Shown piece after piece: positions 34,598 to 47,571 of a stretch of 64,000 nt of DNA. The stretch's first letter is position 1. Each line of letters opens with the position of its first letter. A program made the translations under genes and the position numbers. The stretch spans positions 1 through 64,000 of the forward strand of contig CAJXYI010000007.1 in assembly GCA_913063435.1 (NCBI GenBank), in the 5' to 3' direction. The DNA is from an uncultured Actinomycetales bacterium. Lineage in GTDB: Bacteria; Actinomycetota; Actinomycetes; S36-B12. The notes beneath the pieces are model-generated. The model saw only the letters and a list, made by a program, of their open reading frames with translations. It was not told the DNA's origin and ran no database searches.

Positions 34598-35377
34598 ATG
34601 AAGATCGCGGTGTGCGTCAAGCAGGTCCCCGACACCTGGGCTGAGAAGAAACTTCGAGACGATGATTCGACCCTCGACCGCGAGGCCGCTGACGGGGTCA
34701 TGAACGAGCTCGACGAGTACGCCGTCGAGGAGGCGCTCCGTCTCATCGAGGCCCACGGTGGAGAGGTCGTGGTCGTGACCATGGGTCCCGATCGCGCGGC
34801 GGAGACAGTCCGCAAAGCGCTGAGCATGGGTGCCGATGCCGGTGTGCACCTCGTCGATGACGCACTGCATGGTTCGGATGCGCTGGCAACGTCGTACGCA
34901 TTGGCTGAAGTGCTGTCCGGGCGGGACTTCGACCTGATCCTGTTCGGTTCGGAATCCACCGACGCGCGCATGAGCGTCGTGCCGGCGATGGTCGCGGAGC
35001 GGCTCGGCCTGCCCCAGGTCACCTTCGCCCAGAAGGTCGAGGTGGACGGATCGACGGTCCGAATCGAACGACTGACCGAGTACGGCTACGACACCGTCGA
35101 GGCATCGACCCCCGCCGTCATCAGCGTGGTGGAGAAGATCAACGAGCCTCGCTACCCCTCCTTCAAGGGGATCATGGCGGCGAAGAAGAAGCCGGTGGAG
35201 ACGCTCACCACCGCCGATGCCGGTCTCGATTCCGCGCAGTTGGGCCTATCTGCCGCCTGGTCGACCGTGGCGCAGTTCGCTGCCCGTCCGCCGAAGGCGG
35301 CGGGAACCGTCGTCACCGACGAGGGTGATGGCGGTACGAAGATCGTCGAGTTCCTATCCGAGCAGAAGTTCGTCTGA
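34598..35377 (+). CDS. etfB: Electron transfer flavoprotein subunit beta
   Basis: 259 residues; the ATG at 34598 follows GGAGGA at seven bases, one of the clear ribosome-binding sites in this window. MKIAVCVKQVPDT, VVTMGPDRAAETVRKALSMGAD and LILFGSESTDARMSVVPAMVAERLGLPQVTF are typical of the AMP-binding beta subunit. EtfAB takes electrons from acyl-CoA dehydrogenases and passes them to the quinone pool; in this organism it would also serve methylsuccinyl-CoA dehydrogenase of the ethylmalonyl-CoA pathway. etfA follows 24 bases later. Confidence 0.96.
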   Translation: MKIAVCVKQVPDTWAEKKLRDDDSTLDREAADGVMNELDEYAVEEALRLIEAHGGEVVVVTMGPDRAAETVRKALSMGADAGVHLVDDALHGSDALATSYALAEVLSGRDFDLILFGSESTDARMSVVPAMVAERLGLPQVTFAQKVEVDGSTVRIERLTEYGYDTVEASTPAVISVVEKINEPRYPSFKGIMAAKKKPVETLTTADAGLDSAQLGLSAAWSTVAQFAARPPKAAGTVVTDEGDGGTKIVEFLSEQKFV

Positions 35378-35401
35378 GTCGTTAGCGAAGGGGATAGTTC
35401 C

Positions 35402-36358
35402 ATGGCAGAGATCCTGACCGTCGTCGAAGCAGCGGACGGAAGCGTGAAGAAAGTCAGCCTCGAGTTGCTGGCCCTGGCAGGCAAGCTCGGCGAGCCGGCT
35501 GCGGTGTGGCTGGGACCGGGATATTCCGATGCGGCCGGTGCCGTCCTCGCCGAGCACGGTGCGGCGAAGATCTATGTCGCCGACAACGCCGACCTCGTCG
35601 ACTACGTCGTCGCGCCCAAGGCGGAGGCCCTCGCGCAGATCATGCAGAGTGCAAGCCCAGCGGCGGTTCTCATCGCCTCCTCGGCGGAGGGCAAGGAGAT
35701 CGCGGCACGACTTGCCGTCAAGACCGGATCGGGTGTCATCACCGATGCTGTCGATGTGGCCGCGGACCTGACGGCCACCCAGAGCGTGTTCGGCGGTTCG
35801 ACGATCGTGCAGTCGAAGGTCACCACGGGAACCCCGATCATCACCGTGCGCGTGAACTCCATCGCGCCGGAGGTGTCACCGGCGGCGGGTACGCGCGTCG
35901 ATGTCTCCGTCGATGTTTCCTCCTCGGCGAAGACCGCCAAGGTCACCGATCGCACTGTCGCGGCCAAGGGCGGACGCCCCGAACTCGCAGAGGCTGCCAT
36001 CGTGGTCAGCGGTGGCCGCGGGGTGAACGGCGCTGACGGATTCGGAGTGATCGAGGCTCTCGCAGACAGCCTCGGTGCTGCTGTCGGAGCTTCCCGTGCG
36101 GCCACGGATGCCGGCTGGTACCCCCACCAGTACCAGGTCGGGCAGACCGGGAAGACCGTCTCCCCACAGCTGTACATCGCCAACGGCATCAGCGGCGCGA
36201 TCCAGCACCGCGCCGGCATGCAGACCTCCAAGACCGTCATCGTGGTCAACAAGGACCCGGAGGCGCCGATCTTCGAACTCGCCGACTTCGGTGTCGTGGG
36301 AGACCTGTTCTCCGTCGTGCCGCAGTTGACCGACGAGATCAACAAGCGCAAGGGCTGA
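35402..36358 (+). CDS. etfA: Electron transfer flavoprotein subunit alpha
   Basis: 318 residues. The N-terminal domain is of the ETF Rossmann type, and the C-terminal FAD-binding domain has VVSGGRGVNGADGFGVIEALADSLGAAVGASRAATDAGWYPHQYQVGQTGKTVSPQLYIANGISGAIQH, the usual FAD signature. It partners EtfB to carry two electrons on FAD. It lies 24 bases after etfB in the same operon. Length is normal and no residue looks missing. Confidence 0.96.
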   Translation: MAEILTVVEAADGSVKKVSLELLALAGKLGEPAAVWLGPGYSDAAGAVLAEHGAAKIYVADNADLVDYVVAPKAEALAQIMQSASPAAVLIASSAEGKEIAARLAVKTGSGVITDAVDVAADLTATQSVFGGSTIVQSKVTTGTPIITVRVNSIAPEVSPAAGTRVDVSVDVSSSAKTAKVTDRTVAAKGGRPELAEAAIVVSGGRGVNGADGFGVIEALADSLGAAVGASRAATDAGWYPHQYQVGQTGKTVSPQLYIANGISGAIQHRAGMQTSKTVIVVNKDPEAPIFELADFGVVGDLFSVVPQLTDEINKRKG

Positions 36359-36384
36359 TCGAACCGGTCCGCACGCACCCGCGT

Positions 36385-36390
36385 TAGCAT
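36385..36390 (+). promoter_or_regulatory. -10 box, leaderless start of the cysteine desulfurase gene
   Basis: TAGCAT, seven bases before the GTG at 36398. Confidence 0.5.
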
Positions 36391-36397
36391 CGAACCT

Positions 36398-37582
36398 GTG
36401 GAGCGCCGGGTGGTATATCTCGATCACGCTGCGACCACCACCCTTCGACCCGAAGCCGCCAATGTGTGGTTGCAGGTGTCGGCAGAGGTCGGCAACCCTT
36501 CGTCATTGCACGCTGCCGGCCGTGCGGCGCGCCGCGTGGTCGAGGAATCCCGTGAACGAGCGGCTGCTGCCCTGGGCATTCGCCCGAGTGAGATCGTGTT
36601 CACCGCCGGTGGCACCGAGTCCGACAATCTCGCGGTCAAGGGGTTCGCCTGGGCTCGCGGTGGCCGCCGCGCCATCGTGTGCTCACCGATCGAGCATCAC
36701 GCGGTCCTCGATCCCGTCGAGTGGCTGGTCGAACAGCAGGGATTCGAGGTCCGTTATCCGGCGGTCGATGCGCTCGGCAGGGTTGATCTGCAATCACTTG
36801 AGGCGCTCCTAGACGACGATGTCGCCCTGTGCTCGGTGCTGTGGGCGAATAACGAGATCGGAACGGTTCAACCGATCGAAGCAATCGCTCGATCCTGTCG
36901 AGAACAATCGATCCCGTTCCATTCCGATGCCGTGCAGGCCTTGGGCATGATCCCGGTGAACGCCTCCCTTCCGGGCCTGACAGCCCTCACCTTCAGCGGT
37001 CACAAGATCGGGGCTCCGGTCGGTGTCGGTGCGTTGGTGATCGATCGGGATGCGGTCGTCGCACCGTTGATCCACGGGGGCGGGCAAGAGCGCGAGATCC
37101 GTTCGGGCACGGTCGACGCGGCGGGAATCGCAGCCTTCGCCGTTGCCGTGGAGTCTGCTGTTGCCGAGCAGGAGAACCTCGCCGCACGTCTCATCGACCT
37201 GCGGGCCATGCTCGTCCAAGGAGTGCTGGCCAGGATTCCCGGAACCGTGCTGCAGGGTGATCCCGGTATCGGAGTCGATGAGCGTCTACCCGGCAATGTC
37301 GCGATCACCTTCGATGGATGCGAGGGCGATGCGCTGCTGATGCTGCTCGACGCAGCCGGCATCGCCTGTTCGACAGGATCCGCCTGCACCTCGGGAGTTC
37401 CTGAGCCTTCACATGTCCTGCTCGCCATGGGAGTCGATGCGGGCACCGCGCGGGGCACGCTGCGGTTCTCGTTGGGGCGCGGATCCACCGAGGATGACGT
37501 CGAGGCGCTCCTGACCGCCCTGCCCAGTGTGGTGGAACGCGCCCGACGAGCCGGCCGCCCCCGACTGGCTCCGCGCTCATGA
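36398..37582 (+). CDS. iscS: Cysteine desulfurase
   Basis: 394 residues, class V aminotransferase fold. [14 protein letters not shown] starts the protein; the PLP Lys lies in [18 protein letters not shown], and the sulfur-accepting Cys in [17 protein letters not shown]. The enzyme takes sulfur from cysteine to give a persulfide. mnmA begins 14 bases after its stop, so its sulfur is likely meant for tRNA 2-thiouridine, though Fe-S cluster supply is possible. A GTG start at 36398 is preceded by a -10 box. In mycobacteria the homologue in the same place is iscS (Rv3025c). Confidence 0.93.
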   Translation: MERRVVYLDHAATTTLRPEAANVWLQVSAEVGNPSSLHAAGRAARRVVEESRERAAAALGIRPSEIVFTAGGTESDNLAVKGFAWARGGRRAIVCSPIEHHAVLDPVEWLVEQQGFEVRYPAVDALGRVDLQSLEALLDDDVALCSVLWANNEIGTVQPIEAIARSCREQSIPFHSDAVQALGMIPVNASLPGLTALTFSGHKIGAPVGVGALVIDRDAVVAPLIHGGGQEREIRSGTVDAAGIAAFAVAVESAVAEQENLAARLIDLRAMLVQGVLARIPGTVLQGDPGIGVDERLPGNVAITFDGCEGDALLMLLDAAGIACSTGSACTSGVPEPSHVLLAMGVDAGTARGTLRFSLGRGSTEDDVEALLTALPSVVERARRAGRPRLAPRS

Positions 37583-37595
37583 CGGTGCTCGCGCC

Positions 37596-38678
37596 ATGAG
37601 AGTGCTCGCGGCATTGTCCGGAGGTGTCGACTCGGCGGTCGCCGCGGCACGCGTACGTGATGCCGGGCATGAGGTGGTCGGAGTACATCTGGCCCTGTCG
37701 AGAGCCGAGCATGTCAGCGGATCACGGGGTTGCTGTTCGGCGGAAGACGCCCGCGATGCCCGACGGGTCGCCGACATGCTCGACATCCCCTATTACGTCT
37801 GGGATATGCACGAGGAGTTCCAGGAGTCGGTCATCGATGACTTCATCGCCGAATACCAGGCGGGCCACACCCCCAATCCCTGCCTGCGCTGCAATGAGAG
37901 CATCAAGTTCGCAGCCGTACTCGATCGGGCGCTGGCACTGGGCTTCGATGCGGTCTGCACCGGGCACTATGCCCGCCTTGTCGATACTCCGACAGGGCGC
38001 GAATTACACCGTGCGGTCGATCCCGCCAAGGACCAGTCGTATGTGCTCGCGGTGCTCCAGGCTGATCAACTCGAGCATTCGATGTTCCCCCTCGGCGAGT
38101 CGGTCAAGGACGACGTTCGAGCCGAGGCGGATCAACGAGGACTGCTGGTCGCGCAGAAGCCCGACAGCCACGACATCTGCTTCATCCCCGACGGAGACAC
38201 GGCCGCGTGGCTGCGCGACCGCTTGGGTGAGCAGCCCGGTGACATCGTCGACGCACAGACCGGGGATCGCATCGGCTCGCATGAGGGGGCCTATGCCTTC
38301 ACGATCGGTCAGCGTCGAGGCCTAGCCCTGACGACCCCCGCAGACGAAGGCCAGCGTCGATATGTCGTGGATGTCGATGTGCGCTCCAATACCGTCTTCG
38401 TCGGCTCGTCGAGTCTGCTCGGCATTCGCACGATCGAGGCGATCGAACCACGTTGGACCCAGGGCCCTCGGAGGTCTCCTTTCGAGGCAAGCGTGCAGAT
38501 TCGCGCGCACGGTGAACCGCTGGCTGCGACAGTCGACATCGTCGAGGTTGATTCCCATGCCCGCTGGCGGATCGCGCTGCATGAATCATTGCGCGGGGTG
38601 GCACCGGGGCAGGCAGCGGTCCTCTATGACGGCACTCAGGTGCTGGGCTCGGCGACCATTCACGCGACAGCCCCGTGA
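37596..38678 (+). CDS. mnmA: tRNA-specific 2-thiouridylase
   Basis: 360 residues from ATG 37596. The PP-loop is [15 protein letters not shown]; the catalytic Cys residues lie in [15 protein letters not shown] and in [11 protein letters not shown]. The C-terminal beta-barrel domain (from about residue 205) with [23 protein letters not shown] is complete. The enzyme activates U34 of the tRNAs for Glu, Gln and Lys with ATP and adds sulfur supplied by the upstream desulfurase. ORF length and motifs show no defect. A longer reading to 37527 would overlap iscS and is not supported. Confidence 0.95.
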   Translation: MRVLAALSGGVDSAVAAARVRDAGHEVVGVHLALSRAEHVSGSRGCCSAEDARDARRVADMLDIPYYVWDMHEEFQESVIDDFIAEYQAGHTPNPCLRCNESIKFAAVLDRALALGFDAVCTGHYARLVDTPTGRELHRAVDPAKDQSYVLAVLQADQLEHSMFPLGESVKDDVRAEADQRGLLVAQKPDSHDICFIPDGDTAAWLRDRLGEQPGDIVDAQTGDRIGSHEGAYAFTIGQRRGLALTTPADEGQRRYVVDVDVRSNTVFVGSSSLLGIRTIEAIEPRWTQGPRRSPFEASVQIRAHGEPLAATVDIVEVDSHARWRIALHESLRGVAPGQAAVLYDGTQVLGSATIHATAP

Positions 38679-38688
38679 ATCGGCGCGG

Positions 38689-39717
38689 ATGATCGGCTAC
38701 ACCGCGACTGGAATCGGTTCGCTTCCTGGAGTGAACGCCGGCGAGGCCACCCGTATCGTCGCTGGCGAACTGTCGGACCTTCCTCATGTGGTGGAGTTGC
38801 CCGCACGCGGGCCGGGCTCGGACATGATCGGTCGGACGATGGCGATGCTGGCTGAATTGGCTCCTGATCTATCGGTCGAGACCACTCCCATGGGCTGGCG
38901 GTTCTGCGACACGCCCGGATCGGTGATGCGACGCGCGCGTTCATGGCTGGCAGAGGATCTCGATGCCGCGGAGCAGCACTACGCCGGCACTTCGGTGATC
39001 AAGGCCCAGGTCTGCGGGCCGTGGACGCTGGCGGCCGGTGTCGAGATGCGCAACGGAGAACGCGCGATCCGTGACCACGGTGCGTGCCGGGAGATCGCCG
39101 CGGCCCTGGCCGATGCCGTGGGTGCGCACATCCGCGACATCCAGCGCAGGATCCCCGGTGCCAGGGTGATCGTGCAGGTGGACGAACCCTCCCTGCCTGC
39201 TGCACTCGCGGGGGGCATCTCCACAGCCAGTGGCATCGCCACCTACCGCCGCATCGATCCGCAGATCGCTCAGGGTCACCTCGCCACAGTCGTCGAGTCG
39301 ATGACTCAACTCGATGGGGTCGGCTGGCTCCACTGCTGTGCGTCGCACCCTCCGATCGAGATGCTCGTACGAGCCGGCTTCACCGGGCTCGCGGTTGCCC
39401 TGCGTCCAGAAGACGTCGCCTCCGAAGTCGAGCAGGAGCCTGTGGGCCAGGCCCTCGATCAGGGCGCAACCCTCGGCTGGGGGGTGCTCGATGGGCGGGA
39501 GATGACCGCAGGCCCAGGCGATGATGCGTCGCGCGCCGCATCCAGTGTGCTGCGCCAACTCGCTCGGTGGGGATTCACACCCGAGAGCGTGGCCGACCGG
39601 ATCGTGCTCACCCCAAGCTGCGGTCTCGCGGGTAGCACGCCCCATGTCGTCCGAGCGGCCTATCGTGCGCTGCGTGAGGTCGGGCGGCTCCTCCGCGATG
39701 AGGGGCTCGAACCTGCG

Positions 39718-39720
<3 letters not shown>
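38689..39720 (+). CDS. MetE-like (cobalamin-independent methionine synthase C-terminal domain) protein
   Basis: 343 residues, a single barrel of the MetE/UROD superfamily: ATGIGSLPGVNAGEATRIV at the start, KAQVCGPWTLAAGVEM, VIVQVDEPSLPAAL (a DEP triad), and WLHCCASHPPIEMLVRAGFTGLAV with a HCC pair that could bind zinc. It is the size of half of MetE and lacks the N-terminal homologous domain, so it is not a standard methionine synthase; a methyl-transfer or dealkylation role is inferred only. The mycobacterial gene next to ligA is of the same type, and its task is unknown. It is followed by ligA after nine bases. Confidence 0.85.
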
Positions 39721-41913
<2,193 letters not shown>

Positions 41914-41923
41914 GATGAGCGGC

Positions 41924-42220
41924 ATGTCCGCGATTACGCCCGACGATGTCGCCCATCTGGCTCGCCTCGCGCGGTTGGAACTCACCGCCGACGAACTCGA
42001 TCACTACGCGGCGCAACTCGATGTGATCGTGTCGTCTGTCGCTCGAGTCAGCGAGGTGGCGGCTGACGATGTCCCACCTACCTCGCATCCGCTCCCGTTG
42101 GTCAACGTCACCCGGCCGGACGTTGCGCGCCCTGGCCTGGGTGCGGCTGATGCGCTCGCGGGGGCCCCTGCGGTAGAAGACGATCGATTCCGGGTGCCCC
42201 GCATCCTGGATCAGGACTGA
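41924..42220 (+). CDS. gatC: Asp-tRNA(Asn)/Glu-tRNA(Gln) amidotransferase subunit C
   Basis: 98 residues: [39 protein letters not shown] and the conserved tail RVPRILDQD. GatC wraps between GatA and GatB and holds the complex together. It is the first of gatCAB, with 17 bases to gatA. The ATG at 41924 suits the leaderless pattern, while the frame upstream is not conserved. Confidence 0.94.
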   Translation: MSAITPDDVAHLARLARLELTADELDHYAAQLDVIVSSVARVSEVAADDVPPTSHPLPLVNVTRPDVARPGLGAADALAGAPAVEDDRFRVPRILDQD

Positions 42221-42237
42221 GAGCGCAGGGAACGCCG

Positions 42238-43749
42238 ATGCCTACTTCACCGATCGATGCTGACCTGATCCGGCAATCCGCAACCGTCCTCGCTGCCGCC
42301 ATCGCGGCCGGCGAGGTGAGTTCGCGCGAGGTCGTGCAAGCGCATCTCGACCGTATCGGCGAGGTCGATGAGGCTGTGCATGCGTTCTTGCACGTGACCG
42401 CTCACGAAGCACTCGAGACGGCGGACACCGTCGATGCCAAGAGAGCCGCGGGGGATCCGCTGGGTCCGCTCGCCGGTGTCCCGCTGGCGTTGAAGGACGT
42501 GCTCGCGATGCGCGGTGTGCCGACCACCTGCGGATCACGGATCCTCGAAGGTTGGCGTCCGCCCTACGACGCCACCGTTGTGGAGCGCCTTCGCGATGCG
42601 GACGTGGTGATACTCGGCAAGACCAATATGGATGAATTCGCGATGGGGTCATCCACCGAGCACTCGGCATTCGGACCCACACGCAATCCGTGGGATCTCG
42701 AGCGCATCCCGGGCGGATCCGGTGGTGGTTCGGCCGCGGCGGTCGCCGCCTTCGAGGCGCCTTTGGCTGTCGGTACCGACACCGGAGGATCGATCCGCCA
42801 GCCGGCTGCGGTCACCGGCACCGTCGGGGTGAAGCCGACCTATGGAGGAGTGTCCCGCTACGGACTCGTCGCCCTGGCATCGAGTCTCGATCAGGCAGGG
42901 CCGTGCGCCCGCACGGTGCTGGATGCAGCGCACCTCCACGCCGTGATCGCCGGGCACGATCCACGCGACTCGACCTCGATCGATGCTGCTGTCCCGGATG
43001 TCATCGCTGCGGCGCAGCGTGGCGATGTCCGAGGAATGCGCGTCGGATTGGTGCGCCAACTCGACGGCGAGGGCTACGCGCCGGGTGTGCGACAGCGTTT
43101 CGCCGAAGCCGTGGAGATCCTCACCCATCTCGGTGCCGAGATCGTCGAGGTCGACTGCCCGCACTTCGAGTACGCACTCGGTGCGTACTACCTCATCCTG
43201 CCCAGTGAGGCATCGAGCAACCTCGCCCGATTCGACGGGATGCGCTACGGCCTGCGAGCCGGTGACGGAAGCGATGCCTCGGTGGAATCCGTGATGTCGG
43301 CGACCCGAGAGGCTGGCTTCGGGGCCGAGGTGAAAAGACGCATCATGCTCGGGACCTATGCGCTATCCAGCGGGTACTACGACGCGTACTACGGTCAGGC
43401 TCAGAAGGTCCGCACGCTCATCCGCCGGGATTTCGATGCTGCGTTCGACAAGGCCGATGTGCTGATCTCACCGACCGCTCCGACCACCGCATTCCGGTTG
43501 GGTGAGAAGCTCGATGATCCGCTCGCGATGTACCTCAACGACATCGCGACGATCCCGGTGAACCTCGCCGGAAATGCCGCGATGTCCCTGCCCATCGGGC
43601 TGTCACCCGACGATGGTCTACCGGTGGGGTTGCAGATCATGGCGCCCGCCATGGCCGATGACCGTCTGTATCGTGCCGGTGCCGCAGTCGAGGGCGCGTT
43701 ATATGACCGGTGGGGTCATCTGCTGATCGAGGAGGCTCCCGCACTATGA
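42238..43749 (+). CDS. gatA: Asp-tRNA(Asn)/Glu-tRNA(Gln) amidotransferase subunit A
   Basis: 503 residues of the amidase-signature family. The Ser-cisSer-Lys machinery is visible: the Lys in PLALKDVL, and [46 protein letters not shown] with the serines. GatA releases ammonia from glutamine for transamidation of mischarged tRNA. Its stop overlaps the ATG of gatB by four bases. The presence of gatCAB implies that Gln-tRNA and/or Asn-tRNA is made by the indirect route here. Confidence 0.96.
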   Translation: MPTSPIDADLIRQSATVLAAAIAAGEVSSREVVQAHLDRIGEVDEAVHAFLHVTAHEALETADTVDAKRAAGDPLGPLAGVPLALKDVLAMRGVPTTCGSRILEGWRPPYDATVVERLRDADVVILGKTNMDEFAMGSSTEHSAFGPTRNPWDLERIPGGSGGGSAAAVAAFEAPLAVGTDTGGSIRQPAAVTGTVGVKPTYGGVSRYGLVALASSLDQAGPCARTVLDAAHLHAVIAGHDPRDSTSIDAAVPDVIAAAQRGDVRGMRVGLVRQLDGEGYAPGVRQRFAEAVEILTHLGAEIVEVDCPHFEYALGAYYLILPSEASSNLARFDGMRYGLRAGDGSDASVESVMSATREAGFGAEVKRRIMLGTYALSSGYYDAYYGQAQKVRTLIRRDFDAAFDKADVLISPTAPTTAFRLGEKLDDPLAMYLNDIATIPVNLAGNAAMSLPIGLSPDDGLPVGLQIMAPAMADDRLYRAGAAVEGALYDRWGHLLIEEAPAL

Positions 43750-45290
43750 GCGCATCGACTGCTTCGACGAAGCCGACCTCACCAGTGCCTTTCGACGAGG
43801 CGCTGACGCGATACGAGCCCGTTCTCGGCCTCGAAGTGCACGTTGAACTGGGCACCGAGTCCAAGATGTTCTGCGCGTGTCCCACCGCGTTCGGTGCCGA
43901 ACCCAACACCCAGGTCTGTCCCGTCTGTCTCGCCCTACCCGGAACCCTTCCCGTCATCAACTCCATCGCAGTGGAATCGATCATCCGCATGGGTCTCGCC
44001 TTGAACTGCACCATCGTCGAGTGGTGCCGGATGGCGCGGAAGAACTACTTCTATCCGGATATGCCGAAGAACTACCAGATCAGCCAGTACGACGAACCGA
44101 TCTGCGTCGACGGTTATCTCGATGTGGTCGTCCCGCTGCCCGATGGTGAGGGCACCACGACGGTGCGTGTGGGGATCGAGCGGGTGCATCTGGAGGAGGA
44201 CACCGGCAAGCTGACCCACGCCGGTGGCGCCACGGGGCGGATCCACGGCGCGGACTACTCCCTGGTGGACTACAACCGAGCCGGCATCCCGCTGGTGGAG
44301 ATCGTCACGAAACCCATCACCGACACCGGTGCGCTCGCTCCGGCGGTCGCCAAGGCCTATGTCGCGGAACTGCGCGACATCATGCGCGGACTCGGCGTTT
44401 CCGATGTGAAGATGGAGGAAGGTTCGCTGCGCTGCGATGCGAACGTGTCACTGAACCGCCCCGGTGACGAATGGGGAACGCGCACCGAGACCAAGAACGT
44501 CAATTCGCTGCGATCGGTTGAGCGCGCGGTGCGCAGCGAGATCGAACGCCAGGCCGGTGTTCTCGATGCCGGGGGCCGCATCACCCAGGAGACCCGGCAC
44601 TTCCATGAGGACACCGGTGTCACGACCCCGGGACGGTCGAAGGAGCAGGCGGAGGATTATCGCTACTTCCCCGAACCGGATCTCGTGCCGATCGCTCCCG
44701 ATGCGGCGTGGGTCGAACAGTTGCGCGCCACGATCCCCGAGCAGCCCTCGATCCGCCGGGCGCGGCTGGCGCAGGACTGGGGGATCGGTGCCTTCGAGAT
44801 GGAATCCCTGGTCAACGCCGGAGTGCTTCAACTCGTGGAGACGTCCGTCGAGGAGGGTGTGGAGCCCGATGCTGCGCGCAAGTGGTGGGCCGGCGAACTG
44901 CTACGGGTCGCCAATGAACGCGGAGTCGAACCTCAGGACCTGCCGGTGGCTCCCGGGGATATCAAGCGGGTCGAGGAACTCATCGCTGCTGGCACGATCA
45001 ACGACAAACTGGCCCGCAGCGTGTTCGACGGGATCATCTCCGGCGAGGGTGATGCCGATGCGGTGGTGGCCGCTCGCGGACTCACCGTGGTCTCCGATGA
45101 TTCAGCGCTCCTGGCTGCGATCGAGCAGGCCCTGGTGGATCAACCCGACGTGGCCGAGAAGATCCGCGGCGGCAAAGTGGCCGCGGCCGGCGCCATTGTG
45201 GGCGCGGTGATGAAGGCGACTCGAGGTCAGGCCGACGCGGGCAAGGTTCGAACGCTGCTACTCGACCACCTCGGTGTGGCTGAGGGCTAG
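43746..45290 (+). CDS. gatB: Asp-tRNA(Asn)/Glu-tRNA(Gln) amidotransferase subunit B
   Basis: 514 residues: [48 protein letters not shown] with the Cys residues of the zinc site, then VEIVTKPI and [14 protein letters not shown], and a C-terminal YqeY-like tail ([31 protein letters not shown]). GatB phosphorylates the mischarged aminoacyl-tRNA and binds it. It overlaps gatA by four bases. Its stop codon TAG lies in CTAG, shared with the stop of the opposite lipoprotein gene. Confidence 0.96.
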   Translation: MSASTASTKPTSPVPFDEALTRYEPVLGLEVHVELGTESKMFCACPTAFGAEPNTQVCPVCLALPGTLPVINSIAVESIIRMGLALNCTIVEWCRMARKNYFYPDMPKNYQISQYDEPICVDGYLDVVVPLPDGEGTTTVRVGIERVHLEEDTGKLTHAGGATGRIHGADYSLVDYNRAGIPLVEIVTKPITDTGALAPAVAKAYVAELRDIMRGLGVSDVKMEEGSLRCDANVSLNRPGDEWGTRTETKNVNSLRSVERAVRSEIERQAGVLDAGGRITQETRHFHEDTGVTTPGRSKEQAEDYRYFPEPDLVPIAPDAAWVEQLRATIPEQPSIRRARLAQDWGIGAFEMESLVNAGVLQLVETSVEEGVEPDAARKWWAGELLRVANERGVEPQDLPVAPGDIKRVEELIAAGTINDKLARSVFDGIISGEGDADAVVAARGLTVVSDDSALLAAIEQALVDQPDVAEKIRGGKVAAAGAIVGAVMKATRGQADAGKVRTLLLDHLGVAEG

Positions 45291-46408
45291 CCCGCGAGTC
45301 GAACCTCGACGATGACATCGTCGGTCGGTCCTGGCTCACCGCGGCCATCGGTATTGCTCGTCATCAACCACAGCGAGCCATCGGGTTGCGCGGTCACCGT
45401 GCGCAGGCGCCCCAGGGCACCGAGGTCGAGGGCCAGCGGCTCACCGGCGCCGTCACCGACGATCGGCACCTGCCAGAGCACCTGTCCCCGCAGGGAGGCG
45501 ACGTAGACGGCTGGGGACTCCCCACCGACGTAGGCGATCCCACTCGGTGATGCCAGCGATGTGGGCGACCACTGGGCGATCGGATCGATATAGGGCGGTA
45601 GATCAGCGGCCCCCTCGACGACGGGCCAGCCGTAGTTCCCGCCGGGCACCAGCAGGTTGAGCTCATCGGCGATGCTCGTGCCGAACTCACTGGCCCACAC
45701 CCGTGCGCTTCCATCGTCAGCGAAGGCCAGTCCCTGCACATTGCGATGTCCCAGCGTGTACACCGGTGATCCGGGGAACGGGTTATCCGCGGGGATCTCA
45801 CCATCGGATGTGACCCGCAGGACCTTTCCGGCGAGACTGTCCCGGTCCTGGGCGAGTTCGGGCTCCGCGGCATCGCCGGTGGCGATGTAGAGCATCCCGT
45901 CCGGGCCGAAGGCCAGCCGACCACCGTTGTGGATCGTGGCGCGGGGGATGCCCTCGATGATCACCTCCGGTTTGCCGAGTCCCGCAGGGCTCCACGGCAG
46001 CCGCACGACCCGGTTGTCGACATCGGTGGTGAGGTAGGCATACAGGACGCCCTCGGAGGATGCTGCGCTATCAGGAGGCACGGCCAGGCCCAGCAGCCCG
46101 CCCTCGCCCTCGGCTCGCACATCCGGTACGACCCCGAGCTCGGTCCGCTCACCGGTGCTGTCGAGCAACCAGACCCGTCCGGTGTCACGCTCGCTGATCA
46201 GGTGCCGATCACCATCCACCGACGCCAGACCCCAGGGAGAGGTCAGATCCTCGGTAACGGTGTTGCCGATCGATGCGACCGCGAGGGGAGCCGTCGGGTC
46301 GATGGGAGTGGGGGCCGATGTGGGGGAGCCGGCACAGCCGGCGAGCAAGCCGACACCGAGGATCAGGCCGATCGGAGCCCAGATCGCACGAGCGAAGCGG
46401 TTTCTCAC
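45287..46408 (-). CDS. Lipoprotein of the PQQ-dependent sugar dehydrogenase-like (GSDH) family
   Basis: 373 residues. A lipobox (GLLAGC, Cys about residue 24) after a hydrophobic stretch predicts an exported lipoprotein. The beta-propeller of the glucose/sorbosone dehydrogenase family follows, with [72 protein letters not shown] and [31 protein letters not shown]-binding or catalytic activity is not certain for actinobacterial members; the mycobacterial lipoprotein lppZ, in the same region of that chromosome, is of this family. Start: GTG 46408 (46411 also possible). It converges with gatB and they share CTAG. Confidence 0.85.
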   Translation of the reverse strand: MRNRFARAIWAPIGLILGVGLLAGCAGSPTSAPTPIDPTAPLAVASIGNTVTEDLTSPWGLASVDGDRHLISERDTGRVWLLDSTGERTELGVVPDVRAEGEGGLLGLAVPPDSAASSEGVLYAYLTTDVDNRVVRLPWSPAGLGKPEVIIEGIPRATIHNGGRLAFGPDGMLYIATGDAAEPELAQDRDSLAGKVLRVTSDGEIPADNPFPGSPVYTLGHRNVQGLAFADDGSARVWASEFGTSIADELNLLVPGGNYGWPVVEGAADLPPYIDPIAQWSPTSLASPSGIAYVGGESPAVYVASLRGQVLWQVPIVGDGAGEPLALDLGALGRLRTVTAQPDGSLWLMTSNTDGRGEPGPTDDVIVEVRLAG

Positions 46409-46509
46409 CACTCCACTGTGCGCTGTCTGGGCCCCGCACGCGACTCGAGAGTGCGAGAAGCGCCACCTCATCGGGGGCGATCCGGGGTGGATGTGGTGGG
46501 GTATCGGGT

Positions 46510-47406
46510 GTGATCAGCGTTCCCGAGATCAGCACTCCGGTCGATCTCTGCCCGGACCCCGCACCTGTCGGTGTGGCGACCTACGACGATCTGCCCGCGG
46601 AGTCCGAACTCGACCACATCCGCTTCTACGTCCCGCCGTATATGGGAGGACCGGTTGGGTTCGCGATCATGGCCGCCATGCCACTGCTCGAGGTCTGCCA
46701 ACTCCCCACGGCCGGGTTCGAGCACGCTCTACCTCATGTACCCGAGGGTGTGACGGTGTGCAATGCCGGCGGAGTGCATGACGCGAGTACCGCGGAATTG
46801 ACCGTGGGGTTGATCCTCGCCCGGTTGCGCCGGATCGACGATATGGCGCGTGCGATGGAAACGGGTACCTGGATGTATGGCAGGTACGAAGCGCTGGCGG
46901 ATAAGCGGGTGCTCATCGTGGGCTTCGGGGGAGTGGGGCAGGCGATTGCCACTCGATTGAGACCCTTCGAGGTGGAGGTCATTCCCGTTGCTCGCACCGC
47001 GCGTGAGGGAGTGGGCGCGATCGCCGATCTCGAGTCGCTCCTGCCGACGGTCGATGTCGTCGTCCTCGCGGTTCCCCTCGACGGCACGACACGCGGGATG
47101 GTCGATGCGCAGTTCCTGAGCCGGATGCGCGACAGAAGCCTGCTGGTGAACGTTGCCCGCGGAAGCGTCGTCGACACCGAAGCCCTTCTGGCCGAGGTGT
47201 CCACTGGTCGTCTCCAGGCCGTGCTGGATGTCACCGATCCTGAGCCGCTACCGGCCGACCATGCGCTGTGGCGCACACCCGGGGTTCTCATCAGCCCGCA
47301 TGTCGGCGGCAACACCACCGCTTTCGCGCCGAGGATGCGCCGACTCATCACCGAACAGGTCGAGCGTTGGCGTAGCGGGGAACAACTGCGGCACATCGTG
47401 ATGTAG
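46510..47406 (+). CDS. D-isomer-specific 2-hydroxyacid dehydrogenase
   Basis: 298 residues from GTG 46510. The NAD domain has KRVLIVGFGGVGQAIATRL. Catalytic residues: Arg in LVNVARGSVVDTEAL, Glu in DVTDPEPLPADHALW, and His in LISPHVGGNTTAF. It is an NAD(P)H-linked enzyme for a 2-oxo/2-hydroxy acid pair; the substrate is not clear (hydroxypyruvate or glyoxylate type is common). The N-terminal catalytic domain is shorter and less typical than in SerA. It is divergent from the lipoprotein gene, with about 100 bases between starts. Confidence 0.88.
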   Translation: MISVPEISTPVDLCPDPAPVGVATYDDLPAESELDHIRFYVPPYMGGPVGFAIMAAMPLLEVCQLPTAGFEHALPHVPEGVTVCNAGGVHDASTAELTVGLILARLRRIDDMARAMETGTWMYGRYEALADKRVLIVGFGGVGQAIATRLRPFEVEVIPVARTAREGVGAIADLESLLPTVDVVVLAVPLDGTTRGMVDAQFLSRMRDRSLLVNVARGSVVDTEALLAEVSTGRLQAVLDVTDPEPLPADHALWRTPGVLISPHVGGNTTAFAPRMRRLITEQVERWRSGEQLRHIVM

Positions 47407-47571
47407 AGCACGGGTGGTCATTGACGGCCACTTCGGAGTGCGCCTCAGTGATGTTGCGATGAGTCAGACGAGATTCACCGACGGTTCGCTTCGGATTTGT
47501 GGAGGTTGGCTTTCGCTGGTGAAAGCCTGGGGGGCCTGTTCTTCTCAGTCAGTTGGTCTTGGAGGTCCATC
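47407..47571 (+). promoter_or_regulatory. 165-base region before the exported protein gene
   Basis: The stretch is lower in GC than its surroundings. It holds one clear hairpin, GGCTTTC (47508-47514) with GAAAGCC (47521-47527), which could be a weak terminator or part of a 5' untranslated region, and GGAGG at 47561-47565, the ribosome-binding site of the next gene. No leader peptide was found. Confidence 0.4.

Noticed and set aside
47508-47527. Hairpin GGCTTTC/GAAAGCC as a terminator of the 2-hydroxyacid dehydrogenase gene
   Set aside because: It is 7 bp without a U-run and 100 bases after the stop; it is noted as a possible structure but not called as a terminator.
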